A DNA stretch of 64,000 nucleotides from Ciona savignyi (Eukaryota > Chordata > Ascidiacea > Phlebobranchia > Cionidae). Both the position numbers and the translations under genes were made by a program. This document shows, in pieces, positions 48,040-59,109 of this stretch (the first letter of the stretch is position 1; each line of letters opens with the position of its first letter). The notes under the pieces are model-generated. The model did no database searches. It was not told the origin of the DNA and saw nothing but the letters and a program-made list of their open reading frames with translations. Where the stretch lies: the NCBI GenBank assembly GCA_000149265.1, contig CH000786.1, positions 830,763-894,762 of the forward strand, written 5' to 3'.

Positions 48040-48445
48040 GAAGTATTCACTCCCTTTTTTGTTTATTTTTTTGCGTTACGCTGGTAAAATGTCCTGTCAC
48101 GAGTTCTTTGGAATAAACGTGTTAAAATTTCTTGGAATCCTAACTGCCATTCTCATATGGGCAGGATGATTCTTATCTTTGTTGTCAAAAAAATCTACGT
48201 TAAATTATTGATTGTTGCACTGATGCATTTTGCTGACACCAAATCATACAAGCGCGCCCACCTTAATCTAATTCACTGCAGTTACTATTTACAATACTGC
48301 CATCTATTATTCAAATAAGCGATAAATTAACGATCGTGTGTCTAGGTAGTATGTTTGCCAACAAAAGACAGTGGGTAGCAATATTCAATTTGTATTGCGT
48401 AAATCAATGCGGGTGCAAATATTGCTGCTTAGTAGTGAGGTTTCA

Positions 48446-48812
48446 CTACCATAATTTTGCTAAGTGACTGATTACATCTTGCTTTGGTGTCATAACATCA
48501 TCCTCGGCTTCCAACAATGATGCGAGTTGAGCCAAATCTTCTACGGTTGGTATACCTTTATTCTTGGCATCTGTAATGAAGATTTTTATAACAATCAAAT
48601 TAATAAAGTTGAAAAGGATCCAACAAGAAAGGATCTATACTATATGTAATGGCGAGAGAAGGAAACCATAATATACTTAATGTAGATTTCATTGCACATA
48701 GGTTGACATAGCAGCCACTTCACTTACTCCAATGAAAAGGAAAAATTGCAGACACTTCTTCACTGGCGAAGCAGAAAACAACAACAAGAACGACGAGTAG
48801 TTTGCGATCCAT
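48446..48812 (-). CDS. Secreted peptide precursor, copy 3
   Basis: Exons 48812-48728 and 48570-48446 give 69 residues. It differs from copy 1 at K18E, at M to I before PTVEDL, and in the tail (TPKQDVISHLAKLW). TATATA at 48862-48867. This copy is nearest to the segment that carries the stray kringle-gene signal exon (51234-51287), so it is probably the local sister of copy 4. Confidence 0.75.
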
Positions 48813-49165
48813 CTTTGAGATAATTATCAGAGACTGTATACCCAATAAGAATTCCATTTAATATATACCTTCGCTTTTCCTGTCAACCGGCTGGAAAGCG
48901 CTTTGATATCTTCCCTTCAATAATGCTAATATCCAACTGGCACTTAATTGTGGAGAAAAAATATGTTACAGAGTACACAATCTATGAGAAGTCTGTCCCA
49001 GGAGCTGGAAGGAAAATCATTAGACGCATTAATGATTTCCATAACTTCCCCTTCTCGAAAGATGAGTCCCCGAAAATTTCAATTTTTTTCTGCTAACAAA
49101 CCGTCCATCGATGGAGAGGGATGGAAGTCTGTTGCGTTTTTCAAATCACTTGACAAGCTGTTAGT
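48813..49165. repeat. Array arm 3 without its partner
   Basis: Same left-arm sequence beside peptide copy 3 (TGTGGAGAAAAAATATGTTA, CCATCGATGG). Its loop breaks off near 49420 into a cluster of SINE-B copies (49420-50042) instead of reaching an inverted arm. Confidence 0.6.
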
Positions 49166-49419
49166 ACATAATGTTAATCTTTGGTAACATAAATAGAAGA
49201 TTTTTATCCTTGTGCATGGAAAAACTATCGGCCGCGTTAACCAATCGGCCACACGACCACACAAAGGTGAATTTGCTTCAAAATTAAATATGTTAAACAT
49301 TGTACAATGTAACGTAGTGGATACTTGGTAACGATTAGCTCCAAATGTAGCTGGTTCCAATGTGATGATTACCCGTTTAATGATACCTCTGTATTAGATA
49401 TGTCGTACCACCGAATGAT

Positions 49420-50042
49420 CAACACTCTTATACAAAAACGGTCCGAGTAACTAACCCATCATAGGTTCGAAACTTAGCTCGGTAAAAAAGTCATATATTT
49501 TTTTCTTTTTTTTACCGAGCTAAGTTTCGAACCCATGATGGGGTCGTCACCAGGACCGTTTTTTTAAAAGTCATATCATCTAGCTATTCTTAAAATCATT
49601 TAAAATAGTTCCCACTGGCGTCCATTCGGCCACACGACCGTACACTTCGTTTTTTTTCTTTTTTTGGTTCTGTTGGTTTCGAACCCAGCACGAGCGCGTT
49701 GCTAAGACCGTTTTTGTATGTGTGTATTGGAAATGTATCGGACGTATGTATCGGACGCGTCAATCACTTTGCCACACGACCGTACACTCTAACGTCCTAT
49801 ACCGTGTAGACTTTATTGGTGAAGGTCTGTCCATCGTGCCGACGGCTTGGTTAAAATAAAACAGACGCCGTCCGCGCCACTGAGTAGCATATTTTTCATA
49901 ATATAACCGACTTGAACCCGTGTACGGTCGTGCGGCCAAATGGTTAACGCGATCGATACATATACCGACTCTTATACAAAAAAAAAACGGTCCTAGTAAA
50001 GAGTCCATCATAGGTTCGAAACTTGGCTCGGTAAAAAAAACG
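49420..50042. mobile_element. Cluster of SINE-B copies in both orientations
   Basis: At least three heads: plus and minus copies meeting at 49490-49560 (GAGCTAAGTTTCGAACCCAT), a minus copy about 49610-49790, and a plus copy 49918-50042 (GTGCGGCCAAATGGTTAACG). Confidence 0.65.
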
Positions 50043-50090
50043 ACTTGTCCCTGTTACATATTCAAACCCCTTTGCTCCGACGCTAGTCCT

Positions 50091-51500
50091 GGTCGGATGT
50101 CTCAGGGCCCATGGCAACCCTCATTTCCCCAGATTCTACACGAACACATCATCCACTCGACAAGACACGGTCTTGCCAATCCCATCATACCGGGCCCCAC
50201 CCCTCCTTGATATACCTGATATAGAAAACACCTATTCAAAGAATATAATGATTTTTGTATAAACTGACTTAATTCTATATATTTCGTTTAAAATGTTATT
50301 ACCATTCGAATGGATTTTTGCGTGTGTGACGCAGGGAGAAAGCGCCTTTTACAGTCCAGTAGAGACATGCTTGAAAACGTAATACTATCCCAATTTCGCT
50401 TGGACGTGGTAATATTCCAACCGACTAGCCACTGACCAGTTTCAAATCTGGAACCGTAAACACCAACATCAAATCTCAAACTACAGAGACTTCAGATAAG
50501 TGCAATTTTTTATACAATTTAGCTAGCAAATGTTTTCATTTTAAAGGGGAGGGTTACATAACATTACTACAAAAATCTTTATACTTAATACGATATACCA
50601 ATCAAACAGGAGCTCATTTGTATACCTCAAATGTTGCACAAATCTTTTCTTCTTATTTTTTGAAGGTATCATTTTGTAAAGCGCTTTAATGTTAGTAACA
50701 GTGTCTAGCTTAGAAAAATCTTTCATCATAAGAAGGGGGATCAACTAATAATTGTTGTACTATAACCTCCCCAGCATGCTTTCCTCTCGATTTACTTTCT
50801 TTAGAAACCGATAAACACGAGATAATCTAACGGTTATTCGTGTAATCATGTAATACCGGCTATGATTATCCCATACACGGCATAAACACAAGTATACAAT
50901 CCTATAAAACTGACATGGTCAAACTACGGTCCAAATCCGGCCCGCCGGGTGTTATCGACATGTTGCAAGACTAAATAGCGATGTCACAGCTATATTTGTA
51001 TGTTGCTTAACGCAACTGTGCTTTCTGGTTTTAAACAGAAGTGTATTTCTTTGTTTAATATTTTTTTATCAACAGTGACAAACTATACGTGGGTGGCGGC
51101 TCGATCCCATATAACAATGTTGAAACATACTGTATATGTATCATCTTTTAACTACACGTGCAATACCTACATGTGACGTAATAGTACAAACAATATAGCA
51201 TTGATGACACTTTATACCAGTTGTCATTACAGCATGTTGCTAGTTGTGTGTGGTACAGTGTACTGCTTGATTATATCTTTGGGACAGGTAATTTAATATA
51301 GAAGACTTATTTTACGGCGTCGATTTGTTGCCGCGTGCGTACAGTCTAGAAGAGTCTAGACCAGGGGTCGGCAACCTTTTGCACTTACAGAGTTATTTTA
51401 ACCGATATTCCACAAAAAATCACTGTGAGCCGCAAAACTAATAAAGGAAAAAATACAATAAAAGAAAAAACACTGTGTGAGATAGAGACGCAAGTGTTCT
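50091..51500. repeat. Segmental duplication, left copy
   Basis: Matches 53967-55640 in the same orientation, starting GGTCGGATGTCTCAGGGCCC in both. It includes the ACTAGCCACTGACCAGTTTC block, the AAAGGGGAGGGTTACATAAC block and a hAT-type CCGGCCCGCC stretch. It also holds an identical signal-peptide exon and a CAGGGGTCGGCAACCTTTT element end. The left copy lacks the 533 bp insertion found in the right copy. Confidence 0.75.
51234..51287 (+). pseudogene. Orphan copy of the kringle gene's signal-peptide exon
   Basis: 54 bases identical to exon 1 at 55383-55436 (MLLVVCGTVYCLIISLGQ, then GTAATT), with the same upstream TTTATACC box. No kringle or thyroglobulin exon follows before the duplicated segment ends. 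It could be transcribed, but the next sequence on this strand is a peptide-array arm, so I call it a duplicated fragment. Confidence 0.65.
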
Positions 51501-51529
51501 TCTGTTTGTTTGACTTTTGCATGGATTTT

Positions 51530-52747
51530 ATTGTGGAGAAAGAATATGTTACAGAGTACACAATCTATGGGAAGTCTGTCCCAGGAGTTGGAAGGAAAAA
51601 TCATTATATAAGCGCATTAATGATTTCCGTAACTTCCCCTTCTCGAAAAATGAGTCCGCGAAAATTTCCATCTTTTTCTGCTAACAAACCGTCCATCGAT
51701 GGAGAAGGATGGAAGTCTGTTGCGTTTTTCAAATCATTTGACGAGATGTAAGTAAATATTGTTACTCTTTGGTAACATAGATAGAAGATTTTATCCCTGT
51801 GCATGGAAAACGTATAGGTCGCGTTAACCAATCTGCCACACAACCGTACAAAGATGAATTTCGTACAAAAATAAATATATTAAACATTGTACGATGTAAC
51901 GTAGTGGATACTTGGTACCGATTAGCTCCCAATGTAGTTGGTCCCAATGTGATGATTACCCGTGTAATGATACCTCTGTATTAGATATGTCGTACCACCG
52001 AATGATCAACTGCTGGATCGAATAGTTGTGAAAATGCGATTTAAAAACGCTCTCGCGGACAGAGCACTTCGTCATTAGGAACATTGTAAATGTGATGTTG
52101 GAATGATACTGCGGGATGTTGGGCTATACTTTTAGATAATTTTAAATAATTGTATTCCGTAACAAATAGTTTGGTGGGTTAGTGCGTCGTGTTTATGCCG
52201 AACGGATGCAGGTCCGAATGTGGCCGTTAGCTATTCGGTTATCTAAAAGAACGCTTTAACTATAAAAACCAATGCAATAGCTTCGGGATCCGACGGTGGG
52301 TGCAAAGTTATCTTGTTTTGCTCGTGTGGTAGCGCCCCTTGCGTTTTCCCATGTACATAAAAATGTCCAATCTATGTTACCAAAGAGTAACATTATGTAG
52401 GCCTACTTACAGCTCGTCAAATGGATTAAACAACGCAACAGACTTCCATCCGTTTCCATCGATGGACGGTTTGTTAGCAGACAAAATGGAAATTCCGGGG
52501 ACTTATTTTTCGAGAAGGGGAAGTTATGGAAATCATTAATGCGCTTTATGATTTTTCCTCCAACTCCTGGGAAAGACTTCCCATAGATTGTTTACTCTGT
52601 AGTATATTCTTTCTCCACAATAAAGTGCCAATTAGATATTAGAATTATCAAACGGAAGATATCAAAGCGCCTACAGTCTGTTGTCGGGAAAAGCGAAGGT
52701 ATATATTGAACAGGATCCTTCTTGGCAATACGGTTTACGATAATTAT
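51530..52747. repeat. Array palindrome 4, left arm truncated
   Basis: The left arm starts within the arm at TTGTGGAGAAAGAATATG (51530) and ends at 51750 with GTAAGT. The right arm runs about 52414-52747. The peptide gene expected left of this palindrome is missing and is replaced by the duplicated 50091-51500 segment. Confidence 0.6.
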
Positions 52748-53152
52748 GTAGGATTCACTCTATTTTTTGTTTATTTTTTTGCGTTACGCTGGTAAAATGT
52801 CCTGTCACGAGTTCTTTGGAATAAACGTGGTTAAACTTCCAGGAATCCTAACTGACATCCTCATATTGGCAGGATAATTATCATCTTTGTTGTCAACAAA
52901 ATCTACGTTAAATTATTGATTGTTGCACTGATGCATTTGCTGACACCAAATCATACAAGCGCGCCCACCTTAATTTAATTCACTGCAGTTACTATTTACG
53001 ATACTGGCATCTATCCTTCAAATGAGCGATAAATTAACGATCCGCTGTCTAGGTAGTATGTTAGCCAACAAAAGACTGTGGGTAGCAATATTCAATTTGT
53101 ATTGCGCAAATCAATGCGGGTGCAAATATTGCTGATTGGTGGTGTGGTTTCA

Positions 53153-53519
53153 CTACCATAATTTTGCTAAGTGACTGATTACATCTTGCTTTGGTGTCAT
53201 AACATCATCCTCGGCTTCCAACAATGGTGCGAGTTGAGCCAAATCTTCTACGGTTGGTATACCTTTATTCTTGGCGTCTGTAATGAATATTTTTATAACA
53301 ATCAAATTAATAAAGTTGAAAAGGATCCAACAAGAAAGGATCTATATTATATGTAATGGCGAGAGAAGGAAACCATAATATACTTAATGTAGATTTCATT
53401 GCACATAGGTTGACATAGCAGCCATTTCACTTACTCCAATGAAAAGGAAAAATCGCAGACACTTCTTCACTGGCGAAGCAGAAAACAACAACAAGAACGA
53501 CGAGTAGTTTGCGATCCAT
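53153..53519 (-). CDS. Secreted peptide precursor, copy 4
   Basis: Exons 53519-53435 and 53277-53153 give 69 residues. The tail is identical to copy 3 (TPKQDVISHLAKLW) but it has the S to P change of copy 2 in LAQLAPLL. This mosaic pattern suggests gene conversion among copies. TATATA at 53569-53574. It is the copy nearest to the kringle/thyroglobulin gene, whose start codon is 1.9 kb away on the other strand. Confidence 0.75.
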
Positions 53520-53870
53520 CTTTGAGATAATTATCAGAGACTGTATACCCAAGAAGAATTCCATTCAATATATACCTTCGCTTTTCCTGTCAACCGGCTG
53601 GAAAGCGCTTATCTTCCGTTCAATAATGCTAATATCTAACTGGCACTTAATTGTGGAGAAAGAATATGTTACAGAGTACACAATCTATGGGAAGTCGGTC
53701 CAGGAGTTGGAAGGAAAAATCTTTATATAAGCGCATTAATGATTTCCATAACTTCCCCTTCTCGAAAAATAAGTCCGCGAAAATTTCCATTTTTTCTTGC
53801 TAACAAACCGTTCATCGATGGAAAAGGATGGAAGTCTGTTGCGTTTTTCAAATCATTTGACGAGATGTAA
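53520..53870. repeat. Array arm 5 beside peptide copy 4
   Basis: Left-arm sequence ending at GAGATGTAAGTAG. Its loop is cut at about 53960, where the second copy of the segmental duplication begins. Confidence 0.6.
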
Positions 53871-53966
53871 GTAGGCCTAAATATTGTTACTCTTTGGTAA
53901 CATAGATAGGAGATTTTTAACCCTGTGCATGAAAAAACCTACCGGTCGCGTTAACCAATCGGCCTG

Positions 53967-55640
53967 GTCGGATGTCTCAGGGCCCATGGCAACCCTCCTT
54001 TTCGCAGATTCTACACGAACACATCATCCACCCGACAAGACACGGCCTGGCCCATCCCGTCAGACCGGGCCCACCCCTCCTTGATATACAAACACCTATT
54101 TAAAGAATATTACAGTCCAGTAAAGGAATGCCGGAAAACGTGAAAATATCTCACTTCCGCTTTGACGTGTTAATAATAGACTAGCCACTGACCAGTTTCG
54201 AACCTGGTACCGAAAACACCAACATCAAATCCCATACTACAGAGACTTCAGATAAATGCAACTCTTTATACAATTTAGCTAGCAAATGTTTTTACTTTAA
54301 AGGGGAGGGTTACATAACATTACATAACATTACTAAATACTGTAAATAGTTCTTTATACTTAATACGATATACCAATCAAACAGGAGCTTATTTGTACCT
54401 GAAATATTAAAAACAGTTTTCATCTATTTTGAATACATCATTTTGTGGAGCATTATCCGTGCAAAAACAGTTATGATTATCCCATACACCGTATAAACAT
54501 TAGTTTACAATCCTATAAAAAAGACATGGTCAAACTACGGTCCAAATCCGGCCCGCCGGATGTTATCGACATGTTGGAAGACTAAATTGCGATGCCACAG
54601 CTATATTTGTTTGTTGCTTGGCGCAACAGTGCTTTCTGGTTTTAAACAGAAGTGTATTTCTTTGTTTAATGTTTTTTGTTATCAATAGTGATTAATTATA
54701 TGTGGGTCGCGGCTCGATCCTATATAACAGTGGTTCCCAACCTTTTTGTCTAGGTGACCCCCTTAATTTTTTTCGCAGATTCCGTGACCCACACTTACAT
54801 TCTATTCTAAATGCAAAATTAGAACGTAAGCACAAACATATTTTACTTGCATTGATTAACTAAGCAGTGCGATGGTTGACCTTGTAGGTATGCAGCTAAA
54901 CGTGTATCATGCTCCCCTTAACTATTTTACCAATTTCAAGTCATGACTGATTTATATTGTATAATATACTAGGTTACTAATAGAGTTTCAATTTGCAGCT
55001 ATTGTACGTTAACAGTCACGTGGTCATTGTTTATGACATCACAATCGACGCATACTGATGCAATAATTTTGTGCTACAAGCAATCCGAGTGAAATGTCTC
55101 AATGGAAAATTATACACAGGATAGCACATAATACTAGCGTACCGGTACCCAGTCTTACTGACATTCACCTTTGTTTTTACATTAGCAATAGCTTCGCGGC
55201 CCCCTTTAACATGCTTTGCGACCCGTTTGGGGGTCGCGACCCCCAGGTTGGGAACCACTGCCATATAACAATGTTGAAACATATATCCTCTTTTAACTAG
55301 ACGCACGTGTAATACCGACATGTGACGTAATAGTACAAACAATATAGCATTGATGACACTTTATACCAGTTGTCATTACAGCATGTTGCTAGTTGTGTGT
55401 GGTACAGTGTACTGCTTGATTATATCTTTGGGACAGGTAATTTAATATAGAAAACTTATTTTGCTGCCGTGTGCGTCAGTTTGTTACCGCGTGCACACAG
55501 TCTAGAGTCTAGACCAGGGGTCGGCAACCTTTTGCACTTAAAGAGTTATTTTAACCGATATTCCACAAAATAAAAATCACTTAGAGCCGCAAAACTAATA
55601 AAGGAAAATACACTGTGTGAGATTAAGACGCGAGTGTTTT
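53967..55640. repeat. Segmental duplication, right copy
   Basis: Partner of 50091-51500. It is longer because it holds the hAT element at 54728-55260. Its final part carries exon 1 of the functional kringle/thyroglobulin gene. Confidence 0.75.
54728..55260. mobile_element. Non-autonomous hAT element with a preserved empty site
   Basis: Ends CAGTGGTTCCCAACCTTTT and GGTTGGGAACCACTG are inverted. Flanks CTATATAA (54720-54727) and CCATATAA (55261-55268) form an 8 bp duplication with one mismatch. The duplicate segment at about 51107-51125 shows the uninterrupted CCCATATAACAATG site. 533 bp, no transposase. Confidence 0.88.
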
Positions 55641-58600
55641 TCTGTTTGTTTCACTTTTGCGTGGGTATTTAACTTATTAAGCCTCGCTACAGTAGCAATA
55701 AAATTAGAGTCGTATCAGAATAAAAGTATACGCAGGTTGTCGACCCTTAGTATAGACTCTAAGGCTTACTAGAGCTTTTGCAATGTTCTTTATCTGATAT
55801 TACTTCAGTTTAAACTTTAAAGGTCTTAATTAAATAAATACATTGGACTTTGTTATAGTTACGCTTTAAATCAATATGCTTGATTACGTTACAATGTTAT
55901 ATATTACGTGCAATTGTGAAGTAATATACTTGGACATTAAATTGGTCCGGACTCATATGGTAAAGCGGTGGACCGTAAACCGACAGGTTGTGGAATCGCA
56001 TTTCGTGGATTCCATTAAAAAACGTCAAAGTGATGAGCTCATTGTCGGTTTAAAAACTAACCCGGTTAAAATGGGTCGTTGGCACGATATATCTGGGGAT
56101 AACGCTGATGAATTGATAGGAACTAGTTTCAGACATCATTGGCTATCCACTAAAATACAATAATATTTGTTTTCCGAGCCAAGTTTTGAACCCATGCTGG
56201 TATCGTCACTTGGACTGTTTTTGTATAGTAGTCGGTATATGTATCGGTCGCGTTAACCATTCTGCCACACGACCGTACACAATACGATAATATTTAGGGA
56301 GTCAACTGCTGCCGGCAGCAATGGCGACAAGCAGCGATTGATGGATTCCAGGAGTTGTTTGGCTTCCACCACGAAGATATCACACCGGCTGATCTTATGT
56401 TCGAGAAAGTCGATCTTAATGTCGTCAAGTCCAAATCTCTGTCACGGTCGGGTGGTGAAAATTCGAGGTGGGATGGCTTGTTTTCAATCTATACTGATGC
56501 AAGTGGGTGCTACAATAAAGGTAAGTTGGTTATTGGGATCGGTGATATGTTTGGACTGTTAGCTCAGTTGGTAAAGTCGTTTACGGAGTGCAGACAGTAA
56601 GGGTTGTGGATCGAAACCAGCCACTGTCTAGTCAGTTTGGTATTTTAAGCACTTAGTGGACATCGCATGAGCTCAGTGGATTATTGGATTCTAACTAAAC
56701 CAGAAGGAAAGTCTTTACCATATACAACGTACTGCAATTGTCCCGGTAACCCGACAGTGGGCATGAGGTAAGGTCTTGTGGCCACATATTCTGTGATTTC
56801 GTGTCCACATGATTAAAGATGCCAATTCACATGATTAAAGATGTCGATAAGACAGTGCCTCTAATGATGTATTTGATGTATTCGGAAAATATTGTACAAA
56901 TCGTGAGGTAGTTTGAACGAATACATTAAGCCATTATAATTCAATTAAAAATACAAAAATTTCTTAACCCAAAACATTTATAAAAATATCTATATTGTCT
57001 ACATTTTATTTTGTTTTTGTTGTTGTTGTTTGTTAGTACTGTAAAATATAGGAATATATTATGGGGTAATGAGATTAACTTAATGTAAACTATATTTCAG
57101 GAAAATCCGACGAATATTGTGGGAGTTACTCCATGACTGAGAGTGGGCAGGTGTGCATGCCTTGGGCCGGCTTTACTAAGTGGCTTCGTGGTCATTTGAA
57201 CAAAACGTTGAAGTCGAAAGAAGCGAAAATGTTCAACACGTCATGGGCGTCGATCGGAACACACGATTACGGGGAAGAAGACGCGATTCTTCAAGCAGGG
57301 AATGAAACCATTCGTGAAATGGATGAAAAAGGTACACTTCGTCGATATCTATGAGCTTTTCTTTAAAAAAGTTGTACCTCTTCAGCATTTGCATATTTTG
57401 TAATTTCGAGACGTATACGTAGGAATTCTCGGATGCCGGTTTTCCTTGATAAAGGTTTGATTTGCCGGTTTTTACCGGTTTTTGCCGGTTTACTTCTATA
57501 ATGGTATGCCTTGTCGATATCGTCGGTTGTTATTAAAAAAGGTACACATCAACGATAGCTATATGGGGTTTCCTTAATAAAGGTACAACCCTTCAATTTT
57601 GACGGGTTTTCCTTAAAAACGTTACACCTCTTCGGTATTTATTGGTTTTTATTACTAAAGGTAAAACATTTTGACATTATTTCTTGTTTCGGGTCGTACG
57701 ACAACATTGGCCGAATCCAGCCAGTCTTCCTTTGTACATTATAAACGGGAATAATTAATAAAACATCCGCTTACACAGGATTGGTGCACCATAATTATTG
57801 TCGCGATTTCGACGGAAACGGTCGACCGTGGTGCTTTGTGAAGCACGGTAGAATGATAATGTGGGAATCGTGTGGCGTTCCTGCTTGTGTAAGTTTCGTT
57901 ATTTTCTGTTCGTTGCTCGTATGGGATATTCATGTTTACTCCTGTGTATGGAAAAAATCAAGGTGCGTTATCACACGGGCAATCATCAGATCACCTTGCT
58001 AAACAACTATTATCACACTTGTTTTTTGTAACATTACTTCTTATATTCGACCGGTAGCTCATTATATGACGATTGCCCGTGTAATAACGCTACCTTACGT
58101 ATTCGCGAGGTAATCTGACGATTGCCCGTGTGGTAACTCTCCCTTGCGTATTCGCGAGGTGATCTGAAGAATACCCGTGTGGTGACATCCCCAGTATTCC
58201 CATTCACCGGGATAAACATGAACATCAATATCCCGAGTTGAAGTTGAATAATTATTCTTTCTTTCATCAGACCCGGTGCTGGTCAATGCGCCAACGTGTG
58301 ACAAGGCACAGAGCAAACCCCAAGTTATTCGACAAACTGTGGCTTCCTCATTGCGACCATATTGGCCGCTTCTCTGCGATTCAGGTTCTGATGTTATGAT
58401 TTTCCTTACAGTTGCTTAATATGGGTGATGGGTAACATTGCTTCGAAATGTTACGATCGTGTGGCCGAATGGTTAACGCAACCGATACATATACGATTTC
58501 TACACAGAAACGAGATGTATGGAGGGGAGTCTAGTGAAAAATTCAACGTTTACCTTAACTACGTTAGGGTTAATCGTTAATTTTTTCTTGCTATTTTCCC

Positions 58601-59109
58601 TATGTCTCTAACTCGGGGAAAACTAAGAGGGAAAGCGGGAAGAAGGAAAACTACACACTAAAATAAAGATTACGACAGAGGTTGTTTTAAACATGGGGTT
58701 GGAGTTGGGGTTAGTTTTGGGCTTGAGATTAGTGTTTAGGGCAGAGTTTAAATTAGTTTTCGTAATTTTAGTAAGTAGTTTCCCCCCTACCTTTTTTTAC
58801 CTCGTCCGATTGTACGGTCGTGTGGCCGAATAGTTAACCCGACCGATACATAATTCGACTCCTCTTTATAAACGGTCCTACTATATAACCCATCATGGGT
58901 TCGAAACGTATTACAAATATGTCCGATTGTTACAATCAGTTGTCCAGCATTTATTAACGAAGGGTTACGCAAGGATAAATCGGTTGTCCATTCTCCATGT
59001 ATAGTGCTGGGACAAATACTGTTGGTGCTCCCGACGTGATGGGAAGATGGTACGTGGAAGCCTACGTAGATGTGGGAGGATTGATATGAGATGTGGTGTT
59101 CGATTTTGA
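55383..59109 (+). CDS. Secreted kringle + thyroglobulin type-1 protein
   Basis: Six exons: 55383-55436, 56298-56520, 57101-57331, 57779-57888, 58271-58384 and 59005-59109 (TGA); 278 residues, all phases consistent. Residues 1-18 are a signal peptide. A segment of about 80 residues without a recognised domain follows (GVNCCRQQWRQAAIDGF...). A kringle comes next with its six cysteines: EYCGSYSMTESGQVCMPW, HHNYCRDFDGNGRPWCF and WESCGVPAC. The C2-C3 interval is about 65 residues, where 25-30 is usual. Then a thyroglobulin type-1 repeat with six cysteines: RCWSMRQRV, LWLPHCDHIGRFSAIQC, YCWCSRRDGKMV and RRC. Kringles bind proteins or lysine; thyroglobulin repeats often inhibit cysteine proteases. 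I do not know this pairing in a named protein. AATAAA lies at 59164-59169. Confidence 0.85.
56170..56285 (-). mobile_element. SINE-B copy between kringle-gene exons 1 and 2
   Basis: Complement reads CGTGTGGCAGAATGGTTAACG and GGGTTCAAAACTTGG. A more decayed tRNA-like relative on the plus strand occupies about 55945-56100 in the same intron. Confidence 0.6.
56552..56775 (+). mobile_element. Old SINE-A with an almost tRNA-like head
   Basis: The head GGACTGTTAGCTCAGTTGGT, with GGATCGAAACC as box B, is closer to a true tRNA than the other copies. The body (CAGTGGATTATTGGATTCTA) and tail (CCGACAGTGGGCATGAGGTA) are those of SINE-A. Intron 2 of the kringle gene. Confidence 0.55.
57915..58235. repeat. 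SINE-A tail repeats in the kringle-gene intron
   Basis: Tandem units CGCGAGGTAATCTGACGATT, GCCCGTGTGGTAAC, CTTGCGTATT run at 58060-58190 and are framed by SINE-A ends. It is the same unit, in the opposite orientation, as the array at 9881-10165. Confidence 0.6.
58616..58915. mobile_element. MITE-1 (reverse) followed by SINE-B
   Basis: 58616-58800 has arms GAGGGAAAGCGGGAAGAAGG and the GATTAGTGTTTAGGGCAGAG core (reverse of other copies). 58810-58915 is a plus-strand SINE-B with GTGTGGCCGAATAGTTAACC. Last intron of the kringle gene. Confidence 0.6.

Noticed and set aside
53884-54084. Frame over the GGTCGGATGTCTCAGGGCCC block
   Set aside because: A similar block at 50091 has a different frame content, so coding is not supported.
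55876-56163. 95-codon plus-strand frame before kringle exon 2
   Set aside because: It runs over a decayed SINE-B-like repeat and does not fit the phase-0 junction between exons 1 and 2.
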